64,000 nt of DNA from Podospora pseudocomata (GCF_035222375.1 NC_085889.1:4464001-4528000); one strand, 5' to 3'; counted from the stretch's first letter, positions 1 to 12,190 are shown. Numbers and translations: made by a program. Notes: generated by a model from the sequence alone, not told the origin.

Positions 1-474
1 GCCGCTCGTGTCCAGCGTCAAACCTGCCCACCCATCGTCCTGCCTGGCGGAGGGGGCCAACCGGCATTCAATGTCATCGGGTGGTCCAATGCTGTCTTCC
101 ATGAGTTTTCCAACGCCGAGGCAGATGTCGCTCGGATTTTATCTGACAATGCCGCCGAGATTATCAGGTCAAATACCATCACAGTCTGGCAGAACCAAGC
201 GGCGCGGTTTGCGAACCATGCGAATGAGAGGTGTTTACCCATGACGGTTCCTGATTTTGCGGTGAAGGCGAGGTGCTTGAGGTGCCAGGCGCTGTTTCGT
301 TATAATGTTAATCATCCTGATGCGTTGGGACTGGTCGGGGCCGAAGCTGCGTGGCGGGGAAACCGCCGGTTGGGGGTGGCGGTGTTGTGTAACGGTGATT
401 GGGATTGTGCGGAGACGTTGGCACATTTCTATTGCGTTGCTGCGAATGTGGTTGGTGTAGGGGGGCTTCACTAA
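1..474 (+). CDS. 3' end of an unidentified protein-coding gene
   Basis: Frame 1 is open from the first base of the window to a TAA at 472-474, giving the last 157 residues of a protein whose start lies outside. An internal ATG at 241 is in the same frame, but the open frame upstream of it argues for a longer protein. The fragment has paired cysteines (CLRCQ near residue 95, CNGDWDC near residue 132) and no family that I recognise. The C-terminus is Gly/Val rich. Because the 5' part is missing, neither signal peptide nor intron structure can be judged. Confidence 0.55.
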   Translation, partial: AARVQRQTCPPIVLPGGGGQPAFNVIGWSNAVFHEFSNAEADVARILSDNAAEIIRSNTITVWQNQAARFANHANERCLPMTVPDFAVKARCLRCQALFRYNVNHPDALGLVGAEAAWRGNRRLGVAVLCNGDWDCAETLAHFYCVAANVVGVGGLH

Positions 475-1874
475 TAAATTATTTCTCTCATCTTTGTAGT
501 GGATGCCAACAGCAATACTGTATTGGCGGGCTGGTCAACCGCTATCACTGATGATTGCCTTTGGCAATGGCTTAGGGTCTGTAAAGTGAACGCGGATTAG
601 ATTTGAGGTGGCTTCAATGCATACCGAGGGTAAAAAGACGTTATTAGAGGCCGGTTACCGTATGTGAATCGCACCCCTACCTCCATATCCGTGCCGTTTA
701 GGTTGTTCTAGCTTCCTCTCCTCGCCAGTGAGGCAGCTAGGAGCACAAATGTCGGGTACCTTAATGAATGGATGACAACTCTTGTACTCAGTGCCCCTGG
801 TCTGAACTCATCCAATGAATTATGCCGGCTGTTCTTCAACGCAGCCGCGGATAGTCCAGCTTTTGTTGACAAGGGCGGGACTGGAAGCCTCAAGGCTGGG
901 GCACCCACGATAGAGGAAGACCGAACTGAGATGGTGCGCTTTTCAAGAACCGACTCCGTATCAGCAGGTGCTAGATACGTCACTGCAATACAATGATTGG
1001 CGCACCTGCATCTCGACCTTATCACTTTTGCCCGGGTACCAGCGGCTGAAGCGGCCCAGGTCATTCTGTTTAACTGGTGCTGGACATGCGCTGAGATAAC
1101 AGCACTTCCGCGTCGTTGCCAATCGTGTAATGGCTTGGACTGAATGTGTTTTTGGCAGGTTCATTGGTTGTTTTGAAGTGCTCTTAGCCCTAGGCGTCGA
1201 ATATGTGGACAAGATTAACCAAACTCGGTCTAGATGTCTGGGAGACAACGAGTCATCCATCTTGGAGAATATCACGGCCCGAAACCCTGTGCCAAATGAA
1301 TATTTCAATCACTGTAACCTCGAAAACTCCATCGTTTAGGCCGGACAACCAAAGCACAGATGTTCCCGAGTTCAGGTCAAAAACACAGTGGTTTCTAGTA
1401 CTTAAACGAGCTGATGCACAGCCACGGCCCTTTCCCGGCAGCTCGGAGACGCAGGACTGTAACATACAGAGGTCGCAGCGCTGCGTACACCTAACAGTTT
1501 GCTGGGGATCTGCACTCGTGCAGTCAATCGTATGGGCGTGTCATTCTCCGCCACGCTTGGCGCAACGGCACAAAAGTTTGCCTATTCATTATAATGTCGC
1601 CTTAGACGTTTTAGTTGTAATGATTGGAGCCACATCCGATACCCAAGGTATCCATTGGCAGCCACCTGCATGCATACTGCTGTCTATGTGATTGCTCTCA
1701 GCACAAGAGGTTATTCGGGCAACAAGATACCTCCGACGGGGAAAGGAGGCGCGCCCTGAGTAGGTATCAAAACCTCAATCTCTCCCATCCTTAGGAATGA
1801 GCTGGCTCGCGTGTCAAGATTGCCGTTTGCTTTTCTCCTGACGAGTGTCACCTCTCGAGCTTCTGTTGCCAACA
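475..1874. other. No convincing gene
   Basis: About 1.4 kb with only short overlapping open frames of no recognisable family. No transposon termini or tRNA were seen. It may include degraded coding DNA related to the neighbouring NACHT pseudogene. Confidence 0.4.
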
Positions 1875-4507
1875 ATGTCCGGTCTCGAGCCACTCGTTGC
1901 TTTTTCCTTAGCATGCGCAGTCTGCCAGGCAGTTTCCTTTGCGGGGGAAACTCTCGGAGTCTGCTGGAACCTTTGTTCAACCGGATCGGCCGTCGAAAGT
2001 ACGGGAACGCAATGCTTAACAAGACTATGTGCCGATTTACAAAAACATTGTACACCAATATCCGGGCCGTTGACTCGAGAGCAGCAGAGGCTATTGGATG
2101 TCGCTCAGACAACTATCGACGCCGCAACAAAGCTGGAGAGAGAAACTATCAAAATATATCGATCGTTGCCGCGGAGCAAAGTGCTCGCGACTCTTAACTG
2201 GGCAGCAAGATGTGGCATCTATAAAGTAGGATAGAAAGGCTCGAGAAGACGATGGCCGAGGCTCAAAGAAACTTGGAACTTGTTTGCTCGTCAATATGTG
2301 GTAAGTTCACATGTACCCACGTCATACGCAGGAAACAATTCGACTGGGTTGGTGTTGACCAGTATTCATAAAGCACGAGGCTAGACGCACTAGCACTGCA
2401 ACAGCATCAGGACTTTTCCCACTTGCACTGGGATCTTCGTAACTTCATCGGTGCTCGGTCACGGGGGGAAACACAGCTCGCAAATCTGGTGAACAATCTG
2501 GAAAAGAGCTCCGAGTTCCAAGACCCTCCGAAGTAAAGGTGGGGTTTGCGTTGCGGCAAGCCTGGATCACTCTCTAGGTCCTACTCACATCAAAGACATT
2601 CCGACCTCATCTGGGTACGAAAAGATCTTGATGAGCTTAAAATATCCGACTATGAATGAGCGACGAAATCATATTGGCGAGGGATGCAAGACTACCTTCA
2701 ACTGGATCTTCGATCCAATGGAGCAGGGAGACAATGATGCGGCCATCGATTGTCATGTCGAGACAAAGTCTGAATGGCTCAGTGGCTCAAACCAGCAGAA
2801 TCCCAATCCAACCACTCACACAACATTCCTTGCAAGTGTTTTTCTGGATTGGCTCCGTTCTTCGCATCCGTCGCTCTTCTAGATTAGTGGAAAGCCGGGG
2901 TCAGGCAAGAGCACTCTAGTCAAATTCCTGCTCGATGATCACCGAACGAGAGCGAATTTCGAGGTCAACTTACCACATGCGACAGTCATTTCCCACTTTT
3001 TCTGGCTTCCTGGCAACGCAATGGATAGGAGCACTAAAGGAATGCTGTGCTCTCTGAATCATCAGTTACTAAGCAACAGCAACAACAACAACAACAGCTA
3101 TTCCAACGTCTTCCACCACCCAACCTTTCCAAGCATAAATCTGAAAGACAACCCCAGCGACTGGTCAATAAAGGAACTCCAGGACATCTTTGTCTACCTC
3201 TTATGAAAGTCAGCCCGTCCTATGCTCATCTTTTGAATGGCCTAGACGAGATTGACCCTTCCGACAGACCTTTCTTTCTACTTAGCCTTCTTGATACGGT
3301 GTGCAAAATACCAGGGGTGAAAGTCTGTACGTCCAGCCGACCCGAGCCAACCTTACAACAATATTTCAACATGACACCATCCTTCCGAGTGCAGGATTTC
3401 ACAGTGAAAGACATACGAAACTATGCGAGGAAGAGGCTTCGGCTACAAAGTCTCACCAGTTCTCAACGCCTCGACGATGAAGAGTTTGCGAAGCTCATAG
3501 ACGAGTTTGGAGACAAGTCAGATGGAGTTTTTCTGTGGGCGGCTTTGGCTCTGAAAAACCTTTAAACTGGATTGGTTCAGAGCGACTCGACTCGAGAGCT
3601 GAGAGAACGATTGAATTCTCTTCCAGATTCCCTGAATGGATTTTACCAAGGACTGTGAAACCGTTTGAATGCTGAAGGCAAGTCTCACCGGCAAAATGCG
3701 GCCACATATCTCAACATGATTCTCAACCTATTCGCGCTGTTTGATGGCGTACACTGGAGAAGCAGCACAGTCAGAACTCTTGCCTTGGCTCTGGACCCAA
3801 CTTTAGGAACAGCTCTCCAAACCAGCAATGAGCAGGCAAATGGTTCCGCCCAGCGTCTCCTCGAACGATGTAACGCGCTCGGAAAGAAGATTGAGCTTCG
3901 CTGTGCCGGACTGGTGGAGCTGGTCGACTCTGAGATTCGATTTGCTCATTGCTCGGCCCAAGACTTCCTAGTAGACACACTGGGTGGTCGTGCAATACTG
4001 GCATAAGACAAGACTTCACGACGGGATCGCGTTTATCAACTTATCAGTGCCCACCTCACAGTTCTATCCGTTCAAAGCGAAGAATACCTTGAATATTTCT
4101 ACCATTGGCTAGGAAGAGGCCATTATCCGATCCGAGCATCTATCAAGCTCGTGCTCCGTGCATACGACACTCTGGGTACCCTTTCTGACGCTGAAGCTAT
4201 GGAGCTTCTAGACCGCATCCAGAAGATCTCTGAGATTACGCACTGGGTCTCACATTGCCTGTCACTTCGGGGGAATGACTTTTGCGGCCAGCTCGCGCAA
4301 CACGGCTGTTTACGGCGTCTATTGCATGCGATGAATAGGGCAGAAGAAATATGCGGTCCCACGTCTAGTGCTTACCGAAGCTATCTCATATTTGCGACCC
4401 TTCGACGAGCAGACAAGTTCAATTATCACGCAAGGACACCTGCTACATACAGTACCGCTGTGAAATACTATGTCATCTTCTGTCTGCACGGAATGACAGG
4501 TTACTAA
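1875..4507 (+). pseudogene. NACHT-type NTPase pseudogene (fungal NLR/STAND family)
   Basis: A decayed fungal NACHT NTPase can be followed in pieces. A hydrophobic N-terminal domain starts at ATG 1875 and a coiled segment near 2240 follows. The pre-NACHT block is at 2628-2800. Walker A (GKPGSGKST) is at about 2889-2918, and a Walker B-like LNGLDEID near 3235. The helical part runs to 4507. In these STAND proteins the NACHT domain hydrolyses NTP and drives oligomerisation in self/non-self recognition. The frame is broken many times. A TAG at 2880-2882 sits where the family has Trp just before the P-loop. TAA near 3563, TGA near 3656 and TAA at 4004 also interrupt it, with frame changes near 2290 and 3200. 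A CAA-rich run at about 3073-3100 encodes Asn or Gln repeats. No C-terminal WD40, ankyrin or TPR repeats are visible. Confidence 0.8.
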
Positions 4508-4547
4508 ACCGGGCGGTCCCTAATCCGTATGACCGCGGTGTTCTTCC

Positions 4548-5595
4548 TCAAATATGGACACGGAAGACTGGAGTTCTAGGGGGGATGTTCCATGGGGTTT
4601 TTACTTCCTTGAAGGGACTGGCAAAGTTCGTAACCCTGAAGGGCGTGCCTATGTGGCAGTCGGGTCGTTGGCGTTTTGTCAGCTCTACGGGAGGGCACAG
4701 CGAAACAGCTGCCGGTGTGGTTTGTTGTGATCTTCTATTTGTATTGATCTTCATAATTGGGAACAAGGAAAGCTCTAGCACACATAACCGCGATAGCCAT
4801 AGCCATAACGCTAAATAGAAAATCAGTATGTGAAACCTCCCGTTGTGCAGCACAAAAGTAGGTTGTCCACTTACTGGAAAGTACCCATAGACCTTGACTT
4901 GACCGTAATACCCGGCCCATATTCTGTCCTGTCGAGGTCCACTGTTCCTGCGCTTGAAGTTCCAACGTGGCTTTTGTTTTGTCTGGGACGTTCTCTATCA
5001 TTCCAAGGGCCACAGCTTGATCATCAAGAAAATGACTGTTGGAGGCTGCGTCTTCTAATTCATCGATTTCAGAGTCGCCTTGTTCCGCTTTTTTTCTCTC
5101 ACCGTGAACCAAGATGGCCGTATCTTGCAGGTGCTCATAATTTAGACCGTCCGCTAAGATTGCCGGTGGTTCGACCGATTTTCTTAGTTGCCTTCGGTTC
5201 CGATGGATAAGCCGAATGAGCTCGTCCCGGTTTGGTGGGTTGCGGATATTAACTAGATGTTCCAGGGTGGTTATACTGGATCCTCCAGTCTCTTGCAAAG
5301 CGGCGGAAACCAAGTTAGACATACTTAAATTGTATGGGTGCAACTGAAACTTGGCTACCAGGCTACTCGAATAAACATCGAAATACCAAGGCAGATCTTC
5401 GTCTTACTCTTCGTCTTGCTCGTCACTGGATGCATACTGTGCTGTGGAGTCACACAAGACGAGAAATCCCACGTCAGGATCAACGATATGTTTCAACCAA
5501 ACTTCCAGACTTCTCCAACGTTGGCGTTTGAGGTAGCTACGCATGTTGCCGTTCTCGTCGAGCCTCGAGCCGGATTTTTTGAAGAGGGTTATCAT
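4548..5595 (-). CDS. Hypothetical fungal protein, two possible introns
   Basis: Read on the minus strand from ATG 5593-5595. Exon 1 is 5595-5408, exon 2 is 5362-4875, and an optional exon 3 is 4810-4548. The first intron is only 45 bp (GTAAGA..GAGTAG), but it removes an in-frame TAA and joins the frames exactly. The second has GTAAGT, a CTGAT branch site and TTTAG, giving about 312 residues. Without that splice the frame stops at 4735 and ends in a hydrophobic segment. The start is basic (motif KSYLKRQ-like RSYLKRQRW), followed by a long charged helical middle with HGERKKAEQGDSEIDELEDA. I recognise no named family. The gene converges on the NACHT pseudogene, a common setting for this kind of fungal protein. 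Start choice and 3' splicing are uncertain. Confidence 0.5.
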
Positions 5596-5899
5596 GTTTT
5601 CTTGTTGTGGTTGTTAGCAGAGGTATATCAATAGGGGTATAGCGATGGGGACGAGGACCTACCTGTGGAGAATTCTTGTTTTCTTTGGCGTTCTTGGGGA
5701 TATGTGTTTGACTCGAGGAGTGTGGTTGCTGTTGGAGGGGGAGATGATGGATCATGGATGGGAAGAGGTGTGTGTGAGTGGAATGGGAAGGCGGGTGGTT
5801 ACAAGTGTGCTTCCGTCGTGGTGAAGGGTTGGCTTTTATCATGGGGGTGGAATTTGCGCCGGTTATAAGTGAATCTAACATGAAGCAACTTGGACAAGC

Positions 5900-7100
5900 G
5901 GGTCTGGTGTTCGGGGCATCATATTGGTAGGTTGGTCCACGCTGATGTTGGGATTCACTTGGAGCAGGACGTGTGAGCAGTTCAGTAGGTACTCATTATA
6001 AGGCTATCTCTTGCTCTGAAATTGGCGTTGGGAAGAGCTGGCACCGCCTAGAAGCGGGCACGTTGGTTGAGCTTAGATAGGTACCTCAGGTGCCCTGTTA
6101 GATTGTTGTCTCAAACCCCCCGCCCCCCGTCTGTTTCCCAGAACCCTAACCTGCCTCTAATGATGCCCAAGATCTACCGTTGACCGTCCTGTCTCGTTGC
6201 TATCCTTGCCCGCAAATACCCTGATGTCTAAACCTAAGCCCCAAAACCGCGCGTTTTCAAATCTCCCACGATAGCCAGTCCCCCACATATAGCTGTTCAT
6301 CCCCTCAAAGTCTCACATCTCTCCCACTACGCTTGTCATACCCACTAACAGCATCAAACCTGACAACCCTCTCGCTTGTTCGAAGAACCACACTGCTTCT
6401 GTGTCTATGCCGAGTGTGTCCAGGCTGGCAGACTGAGCCTCGTCTAACTCGAGCGTTGGCTTGCTCGAGGCTGCGGTTTCCAGTTCCTTGGTCGCGGCTG
6501 GAGTGATGCTTTTGATCGTGGTTGTTGCGAGAGCTGTGGGTGTTTCCGCTGTGGCGGTTGCTGACAGAGGGTCGTCTGTTGGAAGCCTGGGGTGCTGGCC
6601 CTGTCCCGAAGCAAGTTGCCGTTGCCCATGGTGCTTAGTGGCGATGGGAGTCGTTTGAGGCTCACATCTAAGACCGCTGTTTAATGAAGAGTCTCAGCTC
6701 GAGGCAGGAACGGGGATCCGGTCTGCCTGTTTGTTGTTTTACAGGAAGGGAGACAAACAACCTGAACAAGACCTGTTATATAGGCACTTACCGTACAGTG
6801 AATACATTCAGGGGGGCAATCTACCTGGGCTTTGGGAGCATAAAGAGATCTTCTGATTCCCGCATTCATTACTCGGGGAGTGGTGAACTCACCATTATTC
6901 GAAGTAGTCGAATTCACCAGGTACAGGCTAGCCTAGGTTGTGGCTATTCATGATTCACACGGTCCCGGGGAAATCTGGAACTTTGAAGTTTCGAGACGAG
7001 GGTGACGTTGTTCAATTCATCTGAGACTGGGAGATTGGCGCAGTGAGCCAGTGATCTATATATTGTGGAGGCCAGTGAATTATGTGCACTCATTCCTTAT
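5900..7100. other. No convincing gene
   Basis: About 1.2 kb with a C-run near 6115 and low-complexity Val/Ala/Gly or Gln/Pro/Arg frames at 6444-6665 on the two strands that look like compositional artefacts. It probably includes the promoter side of the gene ending at 5595. Nothing else seen. Confidence 0.4.
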
Positions 7101-7117
7101 CATAGTATCCCACCTAC

Positions 7118-7468
7118 CTATCTCCTCCCCCGTCTCCCGAACCTCCGAACCCTTTCCCCTTGCCCAACAGTCACAGTCGTCGTCTCTGTAGTCGTCACAA
7201 CCTGTCCATTAGTCAAGGTTGTCATTGTTTTGACTGTCGTTGTTTCCGTCAACCCTTCGGCGGGTCTACGTCCAACCGGTCTTCTTCCCTGGTGGCGGGT
7301 CACATTGCTTGGGAGTTTGGACATTACGTCAAGCGTGATGTTGCTCAGTGTGACTCCGGCTGGCCCGGTGGGGAGGGACAGGTCGCTACCGAACTCGGAT
7401 ACACTCTCGTGGTACTCGTAATGGACTCCCCTTTCTGGAAGAGGCGGTTTACAGAGCCAGTTCCCCAT
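7118..7468 (-). CDS. Small hypothetical protein with possible N-terminal acylation motif
   Basis: An uninterrupted minus-strand frame of 116 codons starts at ATG 7468. The protein begins MGNWLCKPP: Gly2 and a nearby Cys6 resemble a myristoylation plus palmitoylation signal, which would tether it to a membrane. The middle is ordinary. The last third is Thr/Val rich, with ETTTV occurring three times, then a basic RRFGRRGRR tail. No family is recognised and no intron is needed. The Thr/Val repeats could be a composition effect, so this may not be a gene. Confidence 0.3.
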   Translation of the reverse strand: MGNWLCKPPLPERGVHYEYHESVSEFGSDLSLPTGPAGVTLSNITLDVMSKLPSNVTRHQGRRPVGRRPAEGLTETTTVKTMTTLTNGQVVTTTETTTVTVGQGERVRRFGRRGRR

Positions 7469-7469
7469 T

Positions 7470-9878
7470 GATTTGGTTTCTGTGGCGGGTGACGTGATTA
7501 CACCTTGTACCTTTCAGGAGATGGTAACTTTGATTATACCATCAGATTTGTTGTCCTGCGTGAGGGTAGGAACTTACTAAGGTATATGGAAAGCAATGAT
7601 GTGATGATGTCGCGGTCTTTTGGGAGTTATGGAGGAGGGTGATGTGATTATTTAGGAGGGAGGAAGACGGAGATGGTTTCTTCAATAGAGCCGAATTGAA
7701 AGAAAGGTCGGAAGGAAGAAGAGCGCGTAGCCCACCATAATACGAGGAGAAGCGGGGACCGACGAGAGTCCTGCAAGAGTTTTTTCATATATTAATCAGT
7801 AACTTTAGCTGATATCTTGCCGGGTGAGAGCAGTCAAGGGTGGATCCTGTGGGAGCATCGTTCTACAAGAAAAGTCTTTGACAAATAAGCGGGTCAGGGC
7901 AAGGAAACCAGTAGAACATTTCCACCAGGAGATAAGACGATATGGTTGCTCTAAAAAAGATTGATAATGGATTCTTATCTATGGAGTGAGTTGCTGATAG
8001 GCGTAAGAATGTTCTACGCACTGAGTGTTGTCGCTTTTGAGAGCCAGTTGGCTACCTGCAGTTCGATGTTGTCGACCGTGAAAGCTCATTCTGTCCCCCC
8101 TTTGCTCCTTGAACTCTATTTCTTGATGAAAAAAGAACACTGTAGTTATTCTGAAGAAGATGATATTTCATACCGTCTTCCGAGTGAGTGGAGTAAAAAC
8201 TGAACAAATCGAATCTGCCATTTTTGGAGCAAATATCATACTCGAGTGTCTGGGAGGTTCCCAGGGATATCGATGAAGAGACAGTGGGTTGATATTCACG
8301 ACCTCAGGATCGGCTCTGAGCTAGTTCCTTTGAATTTTACCAGTGCTATAAAACTACTGATCCAAGATGGGTGGAACTCGGAGAAAGCCTTTGATCAAAA
8401 AGCAGTTCTCAGATTCAGAGGAGCCTCTCATTTCTTGAAGCCGAGGCCGAAAATGTCAATAAATAGGTAAGGGTGTTCTGAAGAGATCCATCTTCTTGAG
8501 AATTGGGATGCCCCACGGCAACGAATGCAGTTTGACATCTTTTAGCTGAAAGATCTTACTCATTTTGGCAAATCAGGCTCTCCATCCGCCCTCTCAGGTG
8601 CTTGCAGGAAGGTGAACGAGTTTGAGTTAGTTTGTAGGTGGAACAAAGACACACTCGCGCTCAAGCCCCTGCTGAGGTCACAGTGTCAGACGGCATTTGC
8701 ACGTCAGACTCGTCCAGTCACCTCTCTATATCGTCTCTATCCGAGATCCGGAACTTTGGGGCCTATGCTTGGTTCAGTACGACGGTAGCAATTCACGGCA
8801 CTTTACCACCCAACAAGTGGTCATAGCTCCAACCTCCTCCGCCGTGCTCGAATTGGGCAGCTTGCAAGCTGGCTGATTGGGCTGGGTACATGTACAGTCA
8901 GCACTCGGAACTTCAAGAGACAAATGGTGCACAGGAACCTAGGTAGATTGCTAATACAAACCAGAAAGCAGTAAGGTGCTGGCATATGCCCTGTTCAAAC
9001 ATACGACGTGAAGAACGCACGCTGATGTCAGTACGTAGGTCCGGTACCTTGAATCACTATATTTTCTAAAAAATGAAACTGGTATCCAGAATGCAATCAT
9101 GGTGGAGGCTGTGCCTTTTGCACTGCGAACTTTGCACGAGCTGGGACAGCCAAAAAGGGGGGCAAACACCTGTTGACTTTAGCCAAAACACACCCCCTCC
9201 TCCCCCATTCATTGGACAAGCCAAAGAGGAGATGCCAGTGCCGGCACATTCCCGACCAAGAGTTTGCCATTTGAAGACCGCCAAGATAGCTTGAAAGTTG
9301 TTTAATGATTGCTTGATTGATATTTCCACACGAATCGGGCAGGGGATCGGAGAGTGAGCAGTACCAAGACCACTGACTGGTCAAATGGTGCCCCCTCTTC
9401 CAATGCACAACTCCATCAAGCAACCGTCAACGTTGTGTTTCCCCAGATTTTCAATCTAGAATTTATTGCGGAGCAGTGCCGAAAATGGGCCCGACGTGAA
9501 GACGCATGCAAAGCTTTCCGATGCCCAACCAACAAGAGGAAAACAAGCAACGAGATGGTGTCGAGACAGTATGGGAGCGGATGGATGAATGGACTTTCGT
9601 TTGGGCGGCCTGCCATCGCTTGGTCGGTACCCCAACCGAGGGCCGCTCTTCCATAGCATTAACAGTCGGTCAACCCCAGCCTTTTCCCCTGCTTGCGTTT
9701 CTTTCCTTTTCCCCTGTCTTGGATTTCTGGGACCCTGGCATCGTTTGGTGTCATCGCCCCGTCTCTTGCCAGCGCTGCGTCGAGGTGATGCTTCTGCTGC
9801 AAGGCTTTAGCTTCGCCTGGCACACGACGTCGCCATAAAGGATTATCATCACTGTTCATCTCAACTGCGACCATCGTC
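7470..9878. other. Long stretch without a supportable gene
   Basis: About 2.4 kb with scattered short frames on both strands, none with a recognisable family or a coherent intron pattern. No tRNA, terminal repeat or tandem repeat was noticed. The last ~200 bp are presumably the promoter of the rhodopsin-domain gene. Confidence 0.4.
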
Positions 9879-11351
9879 ATGTCATCGTCGGACGACGACG
9901 CAGAGGTCACCATCACAGGGCAAAAGATCGACCCCATCCGCGCCGCAGAGAGTAACTCGAACGTATTCATCGCTGTCGTCTGCGTCGTTTGGAGTCTCGC
10001 GTTCTGCACGGCGCTCGTCCGGTTCTACACAAGGGCGATCGTGGTGAGGTCGTTTGGGAAGGATGATATCTTTATGGTGTTGGCCGTGGTAGGTCCTATG
10101 GCCCCTTCTTTTATTCTGTCCTCTTTTTGACAGAGGCTGACAAGCACAGCTCTGCGGCATAGGAGGTCTCGCCGCCTGGATAGTAGGCTGCCACAACGGC
10201 TACGGCCAACACACCGACACCATCCCACGAGACAGGTGGAAGATCCTACTCGAAGCTCAGTTCTTCCAATCCGTCATTGAAGCCTCCTTCGCTTTTGGCT
10301 TCCTCAAAATCTCAATCGCCCTCTCGCTGTTACGCCTCAGCAGGGGAAAGTGGTACAAATGGATACTCTGGGGCCTGATCACGTTCACCGTCTTCTACAC
10401 ATTGTTCGCCTTCATCACCTTCATGACGAGATGTCAACCGGTTTCAGGGCAGTGGAATCCGGACATCAAGCCAAAGTGTTATGGAAAGGTCATGTATAGG
10501 AATTTCGGACTGTTCAACACGGCATGCAACATCTTTACCGACCTGTCATTTGCCACGCTGCCGATTCCACTCATTTGGAGCCTGCAGCTGCAGAGGAGGC
10601 TTCGGATTTATTTGATTGCTATTCTGAGTGGCGGCTACTTGTAAGCTATCCTCCATCCTCTATGTCACAGCTCTAGGAACTGACGGAGTGGTAGCGCCGT
10701 TGGTCTGGGGATAGCGAAAGGAATCTACATCATCGCCTACGTCAACAACACCGACGGCACATTCTATCCCTACGCCCCCTTCTTCGGCTCGTGAGTCCAC
10801 CTCCTTTCATTCCCTTATTCATCATCTGCTAACACTTCAACAGTCTTCAACTAGACATAGGCATCATCGCCGCCTGCGCCCCCACCCTCCGCCCCCTCCT
10901 CGGCCGCTTCCTCCGCCTCTCCCCCATCGCCTACCGCGAAGCAAACTACTACCGCGCCGGTAAGGCTCTCGACCGATTACCCCTCCACTCGCGCCACCCG
11001 GGACGAGACACGAGCATCAACGGCATTCGAGCCGCCTACCTCCGACAAAACACCGAGCTTGACCTCGAAGAACGACAGTTTATTGAGCTCTTAACAGGGG
11101 AGAAGAGAGGGAAGTGGGGAAATCATGCCACAGCGTTGCACATGGAGTACGTCCGCTCACCCCCGGTCAGAAGCACCAAGATTACGAGTGGGGGGGAGAC
11201 AGAGACGATTGTTCAGGGCGGGGTTGGGGTGGCGGATAAGGGACAGGGGAGTGATGATGAGAGGGATTTGATATTGCCTGCAGGTTTGAGAGGCGAGGAG
11301 GGGGGGTTGAGGGGGATTGTGAAGACGACTGAGTTTAGGGTTGAGAAGTGA
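9879..11351 (+). CDS. SAT4-type rhodopsin-domain integral membrane protein
   Basis: Four exons (9879-10088, 10150-10640, 10695-10790, 10844-11351) join in frame to 434 residues. Introns use GTAGGT..ACAG, GTAAGC..GTAG and GTGAGT..ACAG; the third has a CTAAC branch site. The protein has a short acidic N-terminus and seven hydrophobic segments. The fungal rhodopsin-domain pattern is clear, including the LLEAQFFQSVIEASFAFGFL-type segment, the FMTRCQPVSGQW region and the Cys-containing N-TACNIFTD helix. The charged cytoplasmic tail of about 120 residues carries no known domain. This family is large in filamentous ascomycetes and mostly uncharacterised. A role as receptor or in secondary metabolism is inferred only by analogy. 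The gene looks intact. Confidence 0.9.
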
Positions 11352-11518
11352 AGTGAAGGGGGATACCCGGGTTGTACCATTGTTAAGGCGTCTTTGGCGC
11401 TGGGTGTGTAATATGAATCAAGAAGTTTGTTTGTGCGAAGAGATGAGTGCGCTGCACTCAATTAAAACAAAGCTTCTTCCACAACTCCTCAACGCCGGGC
11501 ATCCCTAGAAATCACCAC

Positions 11519-11680
11519 CTAAACCAACATCCCCACAACAGCCCCAATCGCCACCAACCCCCAAACACCAGCCTTCAACGACCCAGAAGAACTAGGAGTC
11601 TCTGTAGGAACAACACCCCCTCCTGTCCGGGTAGGCCCATCCTCGCTATCCGAAACATTCCCATCATCATCATCATCATT

Positions 11681-11752
<72 letters not shown>

Positions 11753-12190
11753 GGGGCTCCCTGTAGGTGCAGCCCCACCATACGGGATACCACACTCATC
11801 GACAACACTGGCGAAGTCGGTGGCACGAGGGCCGGGCGTGCAAAATGAGGTATAACACCCATAGATGCTCGAGGCTTGTTTGCAGCCGCACTCAATGTCG
11901 CCGTGGATGTGGGCGCTCTTCATGCAGGGATCTGGCGACATGGCTATGTTCAGGCAGGAGACGTAGTGACTGGCGGGAGGTTAGTTAGGTAAACAATTGA
12001 CGGCAAAGAGTGTGCTGTCAATAAGGAAGGTAGGCACATACCCCAAAGAGGACAAACAGTCGGCGTCTTCATCAACGCTGTTGTCCTGGCGGCGGGCTAT
12101 AGGGGCCGGAGCGGGTGTGATCATGGGGTGGGATTGGGCGTTGATTGTGAGCGCCATGAGAGAGGTGAGGATGATGATTGGGGTGTGCAT
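11519..12190 (-). CDS. Secreted 8-cysteine protein with poly-Asp stalk and GPI-like tail
   Basis: Two exons on the minus strand (12190-12042 and 11969-11519, intron GTATGT..CCAG with a CTAAC site) give 199 residues. The first ~18 residues form a signal peptide ending near INAQS, and a dibasic RR follows at about residue 34. A compact domain contains eight cysteines, including an ECGC pair. It resembles but does not match the CFEM spacing. A long tract of Asp, encoded by a GAT/ATC microsatellite, follows. The C-terminus is a Ser/Gly-rich omega-like site and a hydrophobic tail (VWGLVAIGAVVGMLV) typical of GPI anchoring. The likely location is plasma membrane or cell wall. Function is unknown. 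A CFEM-like haem or iron role is possible but not shown. Confidence 0.8.
11663..11752 (+). repeat. ATC trinucleotide microsatellite inside a coding exon
   Basis: About 90 bp of ATC/CAT repeats with one ATT interruption, in frame as poly-Asp (GAT/GAC) in the minus-strand GPI-protein gene. Length changes in steps of 3 bp would change the stalk length without breaking the frame. Confidence 0.95.

Noticed and set aside
6444-6665. Overlapping open frames on both strands rich in Val/Ala or Gln/Pro/Arg
   Set aside because: Composition bias only; no start context, family or partner exon.
11447-11848. Plus-strand frame with a long Ile run
   Set aside because: Antisense shadow of the poly-Asp microsatellite in the GPI-protein gene.
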